DNA from: HKST-UBA178 sp965223815
GTDB lineage: Bacteria > Pseudomonadota > Gammaproteobacteria > Chromatiales > Chromatiaceae
Direction: 5' to 3'
Assembly: GCA_965223815.1 (NCBI GenBank)
Contig: OZ245019.1
Coordinates: 2,728,001-2,792,000 of the forward strand
DNA length: 64,000 nucleotides
The notes under the pieces are model-generated. The model saw only the letters and a program-made list of their open reading frames with translations, made no database searches and was not told where the DNA came from. The position numbers and the translations under genes are program-made. Shown here piece by piece: positions 54,823-62,892 of the stretch. Positions within the stretch are counted from its first letter, which is position 1, and the number at the start of each line of letters is the position of its first letter.

Positions 54823-54927
54823 GATAACGTAAATTTTTACGTGCACATTTTTTGAAGGGGGTGGCCCCGGTTTGTTAAAACAGTAATTGCCAAACCACTG
54901 TACAAACCAAAGAGGACCACCATGGCT
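54823..54927 (+). mobile_element. Left-end fragment of IS256 copy 3 (host element)
   Basis: 105 bp: the left inverted repeat and leader of an IS256 up to CCATGGCT, where copy 2 inserted. Together with 56301-57571 it forms one complete element that landed in the gmrSD gene. It contains the ribosome-binding site that once served copy 3. Confidence 0.92.
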
Positions 54928-56292
54928 GATAACGTAAATTTTTACGTGCACATTTTTTGAAGGGGGTGGCCCCGGTTTGTTAAAACAGTAATTGCCAAAC
55001 CACTGTACAAACCAAAGAGGACCACCATGGCTAAAGATACCACGAACGGGCTTAGCAAGGTTATCAGGATTGACGAGGGTGAGATACGCGGACATTTGGA
55101 TGAGATGGTCAGAGGTACCGTCGAGGAAACCCTGAACGCCATGCTAGATGCTGAAGCAGACGAGATGTGCAATGCTCAGCGCTATGAGCACTCGCCAGAT
55201 CGAATAGATACCCGAGCTGGCCACTACAAACGGAAATTTCACACAAAGGCTGGTGAGGTCGAACTGAAAATGCCCAGATTACGCCAGCAGACGTTCGAGA
55301 CGGCTATCATCGAGCGCTATCGACGCCGAGATATCTCCATCGAGGAAGCCATCGTTCAGATGTACCTGGCCGGGGTTTCTGTGCGTCGCGTGGAGGATAT
55401 CACAGAGGCTTTGTGGGGTACTCGGGTATCCTCGGGCACGGTTTCCAAGCTTAATCAGAAGGTCTATAAACACATCGAGCGCTGGCGCAAACAGCAAATT
55501 GAAGGCAAATATGCTTATGTATTCCTGGACGGCATTGTGCTCAAACGCAGCTGGGGTGGAGAGGTCAAAAATGTTTCCGTCCTGGCAGCAATTGGAGTCG
55601 ACCAGGACGGTTTCCGCCGTATTTTGGGCGTTCAGGAAGGCCACAAGGAGGATAAATCCGGCTGGTTGGGGTTTCTTAAGCACCTGAAGGATCGCGGCTT
55701 GCAGGGCGTCAGGCTAATTATTTCAGATGCCTGCCTCGGACTTGTGGAATCAGCTTCAGAAGTGTTTCCGGAGGCTGACTGGCAGAGATGCGCTGTTCAT
55801 TTCTACAGAAACGTGTTCTCTCATGTGCCTAAAAACAAAGTACGTGAAGTCGCTGCCATGCTAAAGGCTATTCACGCTCAGGAGAGCCGTGAGGCGGCAG
55901 AGGAGAAGGCAACAGGGGTAGTCGACAAACTCAAGGAAATGAAGCTGAGGACTGCGGCAGAACTTGTGGAGCACAACATTCATGAGACATTCAGTTTCTA
56001 CTCCTATCCCTCCCAGCATTGGCTCAAGATCAAAACCAATAATCCAATGGAGCGGTTGCTGAAAGAGGCCAGGCGTCGAACTAAAGTGATTGGCGCGTTC
56101 CCCGACGGCCATTCGGCATTAATGTTGGTCGCCGCTCGGCTTCGACATGTCTCAGCGACAAACTGGGGCACAAGGAAATACATGGACATGAAACTACTTG
56201 AAGAGATGGACAAAGAGGCAATCTATTCTATTGCCTGACCAATTCCCGGGACCGCTCCGATAAAAAATGTGCACAAGAAAATTGACAGCACC
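54928..56292 (+). mobile_element. IS256-family insertion sequence, copy 2, inserted into copy 3 (1365 bp)
   Basis: A full-length element flanked by the 8-bp duplication CCATGGCT (54920-54927 and 56293-56300). That sequence is the start-codon region of copy 3's own transposase. It is the youngest insertion of the nest. Confidence 0.95.
55027..56238 (+). CDS. IS256-family transposase, copy 2
   Basis: 403 aa, same family and motifs as copy 1 (first Asp in YVFLDGIVLKR, second in LIISDACLG, Glu in NNPMERLLKEA). It differs from the other two copies by Asp in RGHLDEMVRG where they have Glu. It keeps its own ribosome-binding site AGAGGACCACC and both inverted repeats, so it should be functional. Confidence 0.95.
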   Translation: MAKDTTNGLSKVIRIDEGEIRGHLDEMVRGTVEETLNAMLDAEADEMCNAQRYEHSPDRIDTRAGHYKRKFHTKAGEVELKMPRLRQQTFETAIIERYRRRDISIEEAIVQMYLAGVSVRRVEDITEALWGTRVSSGTVSKLNQKVYKHIERWRKQQIEGKYAYVFLDGIVLKRSWGGEVKNVSVLAAIGVDQDGFRRILGVQEGHKEDKSGWLGFLKHLKDRGLQGVRLIISDACLGLVESASEVFPEADWQRCAVHFYRNVFSHVPKNKVREVAAMLKAIHAQESREAAEEKATGVVDKLKEMKLRTAAELVEHNIHETFSFYSYPSQHWLKIKTNNPMERLLKEARRRTKVIGAFPDGHSALMLVAARLRHVSATNWGTRKYMDMKLLEEMDKEAIYSIA

Positions 56293-57571
56293 CCATGGCT
56301 AAAGATACCACGAACGGGCTTAGCAAGGTTATCAGGATTGACGAGGGTGAGATACGCGGACATTTGGAAGAGATGGTCAGAGGTACCGTCGAGGAAACCC
56401 TGAACGCCATGCTAGATGCTGAAGCAGACGAGATGTGCAATGCTCAGCGCTATGAGCACTCGCCAGATCGAATAGATACCCGAGCTGGCCACTACAAACG
56501 GAAATTTCACACAAAGGCTGGTGAGGTCGAACTGAAAATGCCCAGATTACGCCAGCAGACGTTCGAGACGGCTATCATCGAGCGCTATCGACGCCGAGAT
56601 ATCTCCATCGAGGAAGCCATCGTTCAGATGTACCTGGCCGGGGTTTCTGTGCGTCGCGTGGAGGATATCACAGAGGCTTTGTGGGGTACTCGGGTATCCT
56701 CGGGCACGGTTTCCAAGCTTAATCAGAAGGTCTATAAACACATCGAGCGCTGGCGCAAACAGCAAATTGAAGGCAAATATGCTTATGTATTCCTGGACGG
56801 CATTGTGCTCAAACGCAGCTGGGGTGGAGAGGTCAAAAATGTTTCCGTCCTGGCAGCAATTGGAGTCGACCAGGACGGTTTCCGCCGTATTTTGGGCGTT
56901 CAGGAAGGCCACAAGGAGGATAAATCCGGCTGGTTGGGGTTTCTTAAGCACCTGAAGGATCGCGGCTTGCAGGGCGTCAGGCTAATTATTTCAGATGCCT
57001 GCCTCGGACTTGTGGAATCAGCTTCAGAAGTGTTTCCGGAGGCTGACTGGCAGAGATGCGCTGTTCATTTCTACAGAAACGTGTTCTCTCATGTGCCTAA
57101 AAACAAAGTACGTGAAGTCGCTGCCATGCTAAAGGCTATTCACGCTCAGGAGAGCCGTGAGGCGGCAGAGGAGAAGGCAACAGGGGTAGTCGACAAACTC
57201 AAGGAAATGAAGCTGAGGACTGCGGCAGAACTTGTGGAGCACAACATTCATGAGACATTCAGTTTCTACTCCTATCCCTCCCAGCATTGGCTCAAGATCA
57301 AAACCAATAATCCAATGGAGCGGTTGCTGAAAGAGGCCAGGCGTCGAACTAAAGTGATTGGCGCGTTCCCCGACGGCCATTCGGCATTAATGTTGGTCGC
57401 CGCTCGGCTTCGACATGTCTCAGCGACAAACTGGGGCACAAGGAAATACATGGACATGAAACTACTTGAAGAGATGGACAAAGAGGCAATCTATTCTATT
57501 GCCTGACCAATTCCCGGGACCGCTCCGATAAAAAATGTGCACAAGAAAATTGACAGCACCTTGACAGCACC
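56293..57571 (+). mobile_element. Body of IS256 copy 3, with an 11-bp duplicated right tip
   Basis: It starts with the CCATGGCT duplication and continues as a normal IS256 to its right end. There the terminal TTGACAGCACC is present twice (57550-57560 and 57561-57571) before the gmrSD target repeat ACCGAGTG (57572-57579). Confidence 0.92.
56295..57506 (+). CDS. IS256-family transposase, copy 3
   Basis: 403 aa, intact in sequence, with all DDE motifs. Because copy 2 duplicated CCATGGCT on insertion, the ATG and second codon were rebuilt, so the reading frame is complete. The ribosome-binding site was left behind 1.4 kb upstream, and the bases now before the ATG (TTGACAGCACCCC) contain no Shine-Dalgarno match. 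Translation is therefore likely poor. Confidence 0.93.
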   Translation: MAKDTTNGLSKVIRIDEGEIRGHLEEMVRGTVEETLNAMLDAEADEMCNAQRYEHSPDRIDTRAGHYKRKFHTKAGEVELKMPRLRQQTFETAIIERYRRRDISIEEAIVQMYLAGVSVRRVEDITEALWGTRVSSGTVSKLNQKVYKHIERWRKQQIEGKYAYVFLDGIVLKRSWGGEVKNVSVLAAIGVDQDGFRRILGVQEGHKEDKSGWLGFLKHLKDRGLQGVRLIISDACLGLVESASEVFPEADWQRCAVHFYRNVFSHVPKNKVREVAAMLKAIHAQESREAAEEKATGVVDKLKEMKLRTAAELVEHNIHETFSFYSYPSQHWLKIKTNNPMERLLKEARRRTKVIGAFPDGHSALMLVAARLRHVSATNWGTRKYMDMKLLEEMDKEAIYSIA

Positions 57572-58761
57572 ACCGAGTGTCTAACATAGGCTGATATAAA
57601 ATACTTGAGATACTTGATTATTAAGTCAGGATCATTTCTCGATTCGAGAAGACTCAGAACTGGCGGAAGTAATACCTTTGCACCTAGGTTAGATACAGAC
57701 TGAAGTAGGCTAGATATGGTGTCATTGTTGCCAAAATTACCTGATAGGATATCTTGGTAAACTAGCGCAGAACCCCTTAAATCTCTGGAGAAGTCTAGGC
57801 TATCAATATCGTCATCCAGGATTTTCGACTTTACTTCTCTATACAACGACCTTGCCTTAACGTCACCTTCCCTTGAAATCCAAAAGTGCCGGAAAAAATC
57901 TTGAAGCTTTGCGTCACTTTCAATCTCAAGTACCTCGCCCCATAGATCCATAATCTCTTCAATACTTGCTTGCTGAGCTCGCCTGAGAATCAGGTTTCTT
58001 AGTAAGTCGGTAGTAGATAACCCAATACCTCTATCATTAAGAGTCTCAAAAACTGATGATGCATTATCTTCATCTGTTGATATAACGGCTACAACACTTA
58101 CATGTAAAGTAATAACCTTCAAAACCCTAAGCGCCCATTGGTGCGCGTCTTGTTGATTGTTTATTTCAGTGTACTTATCCTCAAATTTACGAGTAAAGAA
58201 ATCATGTGCCTTTTCAATTAAGTTGTGAGATTCATATAGAGACTCTGGTCTCTGCCAATTTTGATTTCTTGACTCTAAAATGAATCTCTTGAAAAAATCT
58301 CTATCATATCGATTGAGAGTGATTTTAAAAGTGTAGTCTTCTAGGGCATCATCATAATCTGTCAAATATCTAGTGCTAACTCGCGTTGCTGCTCTATCAT
58401 ATCAGTCTTCTAGCATCATCATAATCTGTCAAATATCTGCTAACTCGCGTTGCTGCATCAGCCCTGCCAAAAAATCTCTAATTACAGAGATAAGTATTGC
58501 TGCAGTTGCAACTCTTTGTTGTCCATCCAGCAACAAGTGCGAGTTGTTTGTGTCAACAATAACAACTGCACCTAAGAAATATTCCTGTCCATCAATATTT
58601 TGTCCTGGATACTGGCTGTCAAACCTGAGCAAATCTTGCCAGAAAGTTTCGACTTCTACTGTTGTCCAACTGTAATTTCGCTGCCAATCAGGAACAATGA
58701 CAGGGGGGCTAGTCATGGAGAGTATTTGTCCAATGCTCTTTCTGTCTGGCGTATATTTCAT
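57572..58761 (-). pseudogene. GmrSD-like type IV restriction protein, N-terminal part (DUF262), frameshifted
   Basis: From the ATG 58761: DUF262 signatures IVPDWQRNYSWTTVEVETFW and the NTPase-type LLLDGQQRVATAAILI, then a frame break at 58338-58460 caused by an imperfect duplication. After it the other frame resumes with TRYLTDYDDALEDYTFKITLNRYDRDFF and FETLNDRGIGLSTTDLLRN, up to the IS256 insertion. GmrSD enzymes cleave phage DNA with modified cytosines. The gene starts about 30 bp after an attC-like site, so it appears to be an integron cassette of about 1.7 kb before it was invaded. It is certainly inactive as a full enzyme. Confidence 0.88.
58338..58460. repeat. Imperfect tandem duplication that breaks the gmrSD frame
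   Basis: About 58 bp (58340-58397) recur at 58407-58456 with small deletions (for example CTAGTGCTAACTCG against CTGCTAACTCG). The repeat adds a stop and shifts the frame. Confidence 0.85.
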
Positions 58762-58790
58762 CCTAAAGCCCTCTCCGATTGTGTTGTGCT

Positions 58791-58857
58791 AGCGTTCAGG
58801 ATTAGCCGCCCGCAAAAGCGTCAGCTTTTGTGGGTCGGATAGACCCGCTTGTTGTGT
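58791..58857 (-). other. attC-like recombination site (between lipoprotein and gmrSD cassettes)
   Basis: The inner arms CCGCCCGCAAAAGC (58806-58819) and GCTTTTGTGGGTCGG (58824-58838) pair with one extra unpaired base and one wobble, with loop GTCA. Outer AGCG/CGCT and a GCTTGTTGTG box (58847-58856) flank it. The outer boxes match attC less well than the other sites, but the position between two tightly packed genes is right. Confidence 0.55.
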
Positions 58858-58868
58858 GCTGCGCTGCA

Positions 58869-59363
58869 TTATGGGCGCCAACCTCTAGGTGGAGGCTCTA
58901 CGTACTGGCACGGTACTTCAGACAACGCCGTGCTAAGAAAATGATCAAGCTCTGTTACACAGTTATGAGACCCATGCTCAGAGCCTAAAATATTTGACCT
59001 CAGATAGCCTGAGCTCTTGTAGCTCCACCCGACTGCGACACCAGGTGATTCCTCTGCCTCCCCAAACTGAATTGGCATGCGATCCGGGGCTTGCTCCTTT
59101 CCCGTGATACGGCCGCTGGGTGTTTCAAAGGCCCACTCATACGTGACAACGCTGACGATGCCGCCAGTGGATGTTTTAACTGGCGGAGCCACATTCGTTA
59201 TGACGAAGGCGCCATATACAAAGCTAAAGTCTTGAAGCGACCCATACTTAACCAAAACCACTTTGCCGTTCTGTACCGCAACTTGTGAAGCATGCCCGGT
59301 ATCTCCACAACCTGATGTGGCTGTTAAAACAAGTATGGCTACTGGTATCAGTCGAAGCTTCAT
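58869..59363 (-). CDS. Small lipoprotein, probable integron cassette gene (164 aa)
   Basis: A signal peptide MKLRLIPVAILVLTATSGC ends in a lipobox with Cys19, so the product is exported and lipidated. The mature part is about 145 aa with a pattern of beta strands (KVVLVKYGSLQDFSFVYGAFVI, GGIVSVVTYEWAFETPSG) and a C-terminal LDHFLSTALSEVPCQYV. I do not recognise the family. It lies between two attC-like palindromes, 12 bp from one and 12 bp from the other, which is the signature of a gene cassette. Confidence 0.75.
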   Translation of the reverse strand: MKLRLIPVAILVLTATSGCGDTGHASQVAVQNGKVVLVKYGSLQDFSFVYGAFVITNVAPPVKTSTGGIVSVVTYEWAFETPSGRITGKEQAPDRMPIQFGEAEESPGVAVGWSYKSSGYLRSNILGSEHGSHNCVTELDHFLSTALSEVPCQYVEPPPRGWRP

Positions 59364-59374
59364 TCTTTATTACA

Positions 59375-59429
59375 CACAACGATAGAACTAATTTGCGCCT
59401 CTTGGCGTCAAATTAAGTTCTTTGTTATG
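59375..59429 (-). other. attC recombination site upstream of the lipoprotein cassette
   Basis: The best attC candidate: outer boxes CACAAC (59375-59380) and GTTATG (59424-59429). The inner arms AGAACTAATTTGCGCC (59384-59399) and GGCGTCAAATTAAGTTCT (59404-59421) are complementary except for two extra bases on one side, the extrahelical bases that mark attC, with a 4-nt loop. Confidence 0.75.
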
Positions 59430-59443
59430 ACCTTTCTTAAACC

Positions 59444-59597
59444 TGGAGTGCCCCAGGTATGGCGGACACTTTCGAACTATGATTGGAGTGCCCCAGGTAT
59501 GGCGGACACTTTCGAACTGGAGTGCCCCAGGTATGACGGACACTTTCGAACTATGACTGGAGTGCCCCAGGTATGGCGGACACTTTCGAACTATGAT
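59444..59597. repeat. Four tandem copies of the left end of the outer IS3 element
   Basis: Units starting TGGAGTGCCCCAGGTATG begin at 59444, 59484, 59518 and 59558 (spacing 40, 34, 40). Only the last is followed by the orfA leader. The third has GACGGACAC where the others have GGCGGACAC. Confidence 0.93.
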
Positions 59598-59618
59598 CTG
59601 AGCATAGGAGGAAGTGTT

Positions 59619-59661
59619 ATGAGTAATCAGCGATTCAGTCCTGAGTTCAAGGACGAAGCCG
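59619..59661 (+). pseudogene. Outer IS3 orfA, 5' piece
   Basis: It starts at an ATG behind GGAGG and encodes MSNQRFSPEFKDEAV before the inner IS3 element begins at 59662. The rest of orfA is at 60926-61170; joining across one CCG restores DEAVRQIVDRGYSV. Confidence 0.85.
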
Positions 59662-59725
59662 TGGAGTGGTCCAATAGACATGTACACCCCAGTTAAGCAT
59701 ACTTTGTCTTAACTGAGGTAAGCAG

Positions 59726-60019
59726 ATGAAAACCAGAAAGAAATATTCGAAGGAATTCAAGCTGGATGCGGTCAGCCTGGTGCTTGAGCAGGACTATAGC
59801 AGAGCTGAGGCGGCGAGAAACTTAGGGATAAATGCTCAGATGCTGAGCCGGTGGGTAAAAGAGTACCAAGCTGATGAGGGGCATTCGTTTCGAGGTAATG
59901 GGAAGCGCACACCAGAACAGGAGGAGATCAAGAGGCTTAAAGCGCAGGTTAGACGCCTTGAGATGGAGCGTGAAGTGTTAAAAAAAGCGACGGCATTCTT
60001 TGCAGCAGAAACGAAGTGA
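59726..60019 (+). CDS. Inner IS3 OrfA (HTH)
   Basis: 97 aa. An N-terminal helix-turn-helix of the transposase_8 type (KKYSKEFKLDAVSLVLEQDYSRAEAARNLGINAQMLSRWVKEY) is followed by a leucine-zipper coiled coil (EEIKRLKAQVRRLEMEREVLKKATAFFA). It overlaps orfB by 4 nt. As in other IS3 elements, OrfAB is expected to be made by a -1 frameshift on the A-rich run near 59979-59985. Confidence 0.93.
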   Translation: MKTRKKYSKEFKLDAVSLVLEQDYSRAEAARNLGINAQMLSRWVKEYQADEGHSFRGNGKRTPEQEEIKRLKAQVRRLEMEREVLKKATAFFAAETK

Positions 60020-60894
60020 AATACTCGTTCATCACCCAACACAAGAATGCCTATCCAATCAGCCTGCAGTGTCAGGTATTGGGTGTGAGTCGCAATGGCT
60101 ATTATCAGTATCTGAAGCGATTGGAACACCGGCCTGAAGATCCTGTGCATGACGAAATGCTTGAGTGGGTAAAGGATATTGCCGAGAGTTCCAAATATAC
60201 CTATGGCAGCCGGAGAATGAAGAAGGCGCTGAACGCTTTGGGTTATCCGGTTAGCCGTAATAAGGCAAGGAAGCTGATGCGTGAGGCGGGTGTAAAGGCC
60301 CGTCAGAGAAAGAAATACAAGGTAACGACAAACAGCAATCAGCAGCAGCCGGTTTTCGAGAACCTGCTCAACCGTGAGTTTAATGTCGCCGAGCCAGACC
60401 AGGTCTATGCGTCTGATGTGACCTATGTATGGACGCAGGAAGGCTGGTTATATTTGGCGGTGGTGATCGATCTTTGTTCACGCCGGGTGGTCGGTTGGAG
60501 CATGAGTTCGAGGATGAAGGCACGTCTGGTCTGTGATGCGTTGCAGATGTCGATCTGGCGGCGCAGACCGAAGGCTGGTTTGATTCACCACTCGGATCGT
60601 GGATCTCAGTATGCGAGCCAGGCATTCAGGCGATTGCTGAAGGCTCACGGGATTCTGGGCAGCATGAGTCGCAAGGGGGACTGCTGGGATAATTCGGTGG
60701 TTGAGAGTTTCTTCGGGACGCTTAAACAGGAACTGGTGCAGTGGAGAAATTACCAGACGCGCCATGAAGCTCAGCAGGATATCCTGGAATATATTTCCAT
60801 GTTCTACAACAGTGAGCGCCTGCACTCGTACTTGGGATATATGAGTCCCAATGATTATGAGCAGGGAATACTAGAGAGGAAGAAAGCGGCTTAA
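60016..60894 (+). CDS. Inner IS3 OrfB transposase
   Basis: 292 aa. The HTH_21 region (YTYGSRRMKKALNALGYPVSRNKARKLMREAGV) is followed by an integrase core with Asp in VYASDVTYVWT, Asp in IHHSDRGSQYAS and Glu in CWDNSVVESFFGTLKQE, the complete DDE triad of IS3 enzymes. It begins at a GTG overlapping orfA. Confidence 0.94.
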   Translation: MKYSFITQHKNAYPISLQCQVLGVSRNGYYQYLKRLEHRPEDPVHDEMLEWVKDIAESSKYTYGSRRMKKALNALGYPVSRNKARKLMREAGVKARQRKKYKVTTNSNQQQPVFENLLNREFNVAEPDQVYASDVTYVWTQEGWLYLAVVIDLCSRRVVGWSMSSRMKARLVCDALQMSIWRRRPKAGLIHHSDRGSQYASQAFRRLLKAHGILGSMSRKGDCWDNSVVESFFGTLKQELVQWRNYQTRHEAQQDILEYISMFYNSERLHSYLGYMSPNDYEQGILERKKAA

Positions 60895-60925
60895 CTTGGG
60901 TGTCACAAAACTATTGACCACGTCA

Positions 60926-61170
60926 CCGTTCGCCAGATAGTAGATCGCGGTTATTCCGTTACCGAAGTTTCCGAGCGTCTGGGTGTTTCAGCCCATAGCC
61001 TGTATAAATGGGTAAAGGCCGTAAAGCCGGACAAGACCGATGAGCAGGCTGCGGCATTGATCGAGGCCCGAAGCGAAGTGTTGAAGCTTCGCGCACGGCT
61101 CAAGCGCACCGAAGAGGAGCGCGATATCCTAAAAAAGGCCGCAAGGTACTTTGCTCAAAACCCCGAGTGA
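60926..61170 (+). pseudogene. Outer IS3 orfA, 3' piece
   Basis: It continues VRQIVDRGYSVTEVSERLGVSAHSLYKW (helix-turn-helix) and a coiled coil (EVLKLRARLKRTEEERDILKKAARYFAQ), ending at TGA 61168-61170. It has no start of its own because the inner IS3 element separated it from its first 15 codons. The outer element therefore lacks OrfA and OrfAB. Confidence 0.85.
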
Positions 61171-62021
61171 AGTACCAGTTCATCAGCGAATATCGCCATG
61201 AATATCCAGTTAGAACTATGTGTCGGGTGCTGCGGGTTTCAAGCAGTGGATTCTACGACTGGTTTGGTCGGCCATTGTCCAACCATGCCCTTGAAGATCA
61301 ACGCTTATTAATGTTGATACGTGCTTCGTACACTGCCAGCGGCGGGGTTTATGGTGCACGCCGTGTCTTCCTGGATTTGCGTGAATTAGGTGAGACCTGC
61401 GGTAAGCATCGCGTGGCCCGGATCATGAGAGTCAATGGCATCAAGGCTATCCACGGCTACAAAATTCCGCGCGGCCCTTACGGGAGACCTTCGATTATTA
61501 CTCCAAACAAGCTTCAGCGGGAGTTCACTGTAGAGCAACCGGATCTTGCCTGGGTTACCGATATCACATACATCCGCACTTGGCAGGGGTGGTTGTACCT
61601 GGCTGTTGTCATGGATTTGTTCGCACGCAAAGTCGTGGGCTGGTCGATGAAACCAACGTTGGCTCGTGAGCTCGTGCTCGATGCAATTCTGATGGCCGTA
61701 TGGCGACGTAGACCGAAGCAAAAGGTGTTGATCCATTCCGACCAGGGTACGCAATACGGTAGTGGCGATTGGCAACGTTTCTGCCGAGATCACAACCTCG
61801 ATTCTAGTATGAGCCGACGCGGCAATTGCTGGGACAATGCTGTAGTAGAATCGTTTTTTAGCAGTTTAAAGAAAGAACGCATCAAAAAGCGTATCTACAA
61901 AACACGTGATTTGGCACGGGCCGACGTTTTTGACTACATCGAAGTGTTCTACAATCGAAAACGCCGACACAGCCATTTAGGCGGCATTAGCCCCGAGGCC
62001 TATGAACAGGCCTCATTTTGA
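61167..62021 (+). CDS. Outer IS3 OrfB transposase
   Basis: 284 aa, intact: YGARRVFLDLRELGETCGKHRVARIM, then Asp in LAWVTDITYIRT, Asp in LIHSDQGTQYGS and Glu in CWDNAVVESFFSSLKKERI. It starts at a GTG overlapping the orfA stop by 4 nt. Without an intact orfA upstream the element cannot make the active OrfAB fusion by itself. It belongs to a different IS3 subgroup from the inner element. Confidence 0.93.
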   Translation: MKYQFISEYRHEYPVRTMCRVLRVSSSGFYDWFGRPLSNHALEDQRLLMLIRASYTASGGVYGARRVFLDLRELGETCGKHRVARIMRVNGIKAIHGYKIPRGPYGRPSIITPNKLQREFTVEQPDLAWVTDITYIRTWQGWLYLAVVMDLFARKVVGWSMKPTLARELVLDAILMAVWRRRPKQKVLIHSDQGTQYGSGDWQRFCRDHNLDSSMSRRGNCWDNAVVESFFSSLKKERIKKRIYKTRDLARADVFDYIEVFYNRKRRHSHLGGISPEAYEQASF

Positions 62022-62095
62022 GGTTTGACGGTGTCCGTGATACCTGGGGCACTCCAGGGAGTGGTTTGATGCCTAACCACGATGAGGTATAAAAA

Positions 62096-62548
62096 ATGGA
62101 ACAGGGTGATACAAAAATTGACTTACCGCGTAACCGTAGATACGCGACACTCATACGATATCTATTAACCGGCTTTCTAGCAGTGATAGGCATCATCACC
62201 TTGCTTGGGGCGTTAGCCGCGATCAGCAGCTTACCAAGTGCATACGCAGAGTTCGATCGTGAGCCCGAGGACTTCTACCTCTTGATATTCTGGTCATTTA
62301 TCTGCCTATTCATCGGTTCATATTGTACAAGTGGCTTCATCGCAGGAATTGTAAATCGTGCTTTTGTACCAGGGCTTCTAGGACATACAAGCTCAATCAT
62401 TGTATTTCTCATGGGATCAGGGATACTTGTCGTGGCAGCGTCTAGCTCACTGGATCGCTTTCTCGTTTATCCTGCAATCTTGGTGCTCTTATGCCCTGTT
62501 GCGTATTTGGGTCTTCGAAAGGTATGCGGAACCGTCTCCCGCACCTGA
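62096..62548 (+). CDS. Four-helix membrane protein of unknown function (150 aa)
   Basis: An ATG with GAGG about 10 nt upstream starts a small protein with a charged N-terminus (MEQGDTKIDLPRNRRYATL) and four hydrophobic segments: YLLTGFLAVIGIITLLGAL, LIFWSFICLFIGSYCTSGF, SIIVFLMGSGILVVAASS and VYPAILVLLCPVAYLGL. It is an inner-membrane protein with no motif I can name. It lies directly beside the outer IS3 element, on the opposite strand from the cassette genes. A 6-bp hairpin GTGGTT/AACCAC (62061-62080) lies between. Confidence 0.65.
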   Translation: MEQGDTKIDLPRNRRYATLIRYLLTGFLAVIGIITLLGALAAISSLPSAYAEFDREPEDFYLLIFWSFICLFIGSYCTSGFIAGIVNRAFVPGLLGHTSSIIVFLMGSGILVVAASSSLDRFLVYPAILVLLCPVAYLGLRKVCGTVSRT

Positions 62549-62778
62549 TTTTCCACTTCGTCATCAACGGTCAAAAGGCGGATTTCGGAGTTGATGTCTA
62601 AATGGGAACTTGAGTACCCATTTGAAACGAGGAACTCGGGTTTGTGTTCGGCAAGCTGCATATACTTCGTGCATTGCCTACGACTCACCGGCATATTCGC
62701 CTCGATCCAGGGGATGAACTCGCCGTGGTTGAGGCGGTCTCTCAGACTGGGCGGCAGAGATGCCGCATTCTTAGCCAC
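62467..62778 (-). pseudogene. DUF3102-like fragment (phage/plasmid-type gene remnant)
   Basis: The minus-strand frame begins LPPSLRDRLNHGEFIPWIEANMPVSRRQCTKYMQLAE, resembling the core LxHGEFxPWIEAxxxxSxRxxxxYMxxAE of DUF3102-type proteins from phages and plasmids. The preceding half is absent, and the end runs into the membrane-protein gene on the other strand. It starts at a GTG without a ribosome-binding site. I read it as a decayed remnant. Confidence 0.5.
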
Positions 62779-62892
62779 TACTGCCTAATAAAATCTGGCT
62801 TACTTAGCCGCAACAGACTATGTAGTATCGTGCTCCCTTTGCCATAATATACCCAAGCTGTAGCAAGCACTTTTCTTAAACGGCCTTTTCTG

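Larger units (their letters stand above)
59662..60925 (+). mobile_element. IS3-family element (inner), 1264 bp
   Basis: The ends TGGAGTGGTCCAATAG and CTATTGACCACGTCA are imperfect inverted repeats of the TG...CA type, flanked by the 3-bp duplication CCG (59659-59661 and 60926-60928). Both frames are intact, so it looks active. It interrupts orfA of another IS3 element. Confidence 0.9.
59444..62056 (+). mobile_element. IS3-family element (outer), interrupted by a second IS3 element
   Basis: The termini TGGAGTGCCCCAGGTAT (left) and its complement ending at 62056 (right) define it. It contains orfA (split at 59661/60926) and an intact orfB. The left terminus occurs four times in tandem at 59444-59591. 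No clear target duplication remains, so one flank may be rearranged. Confidence 0.85.

Noticed and set aside
59444..59597. CRISPR-like array
   Set aside because: The repeated unit is the IS3 terminal repeat, directly abutting, with no spacers.
62061..62080. Hairpin GTGGTT/AACCAC as a further attC site
   Set aside because: Only a 6-bp stem, without the two-box structure or extra unpaired bases; more likely chance or a remnant.
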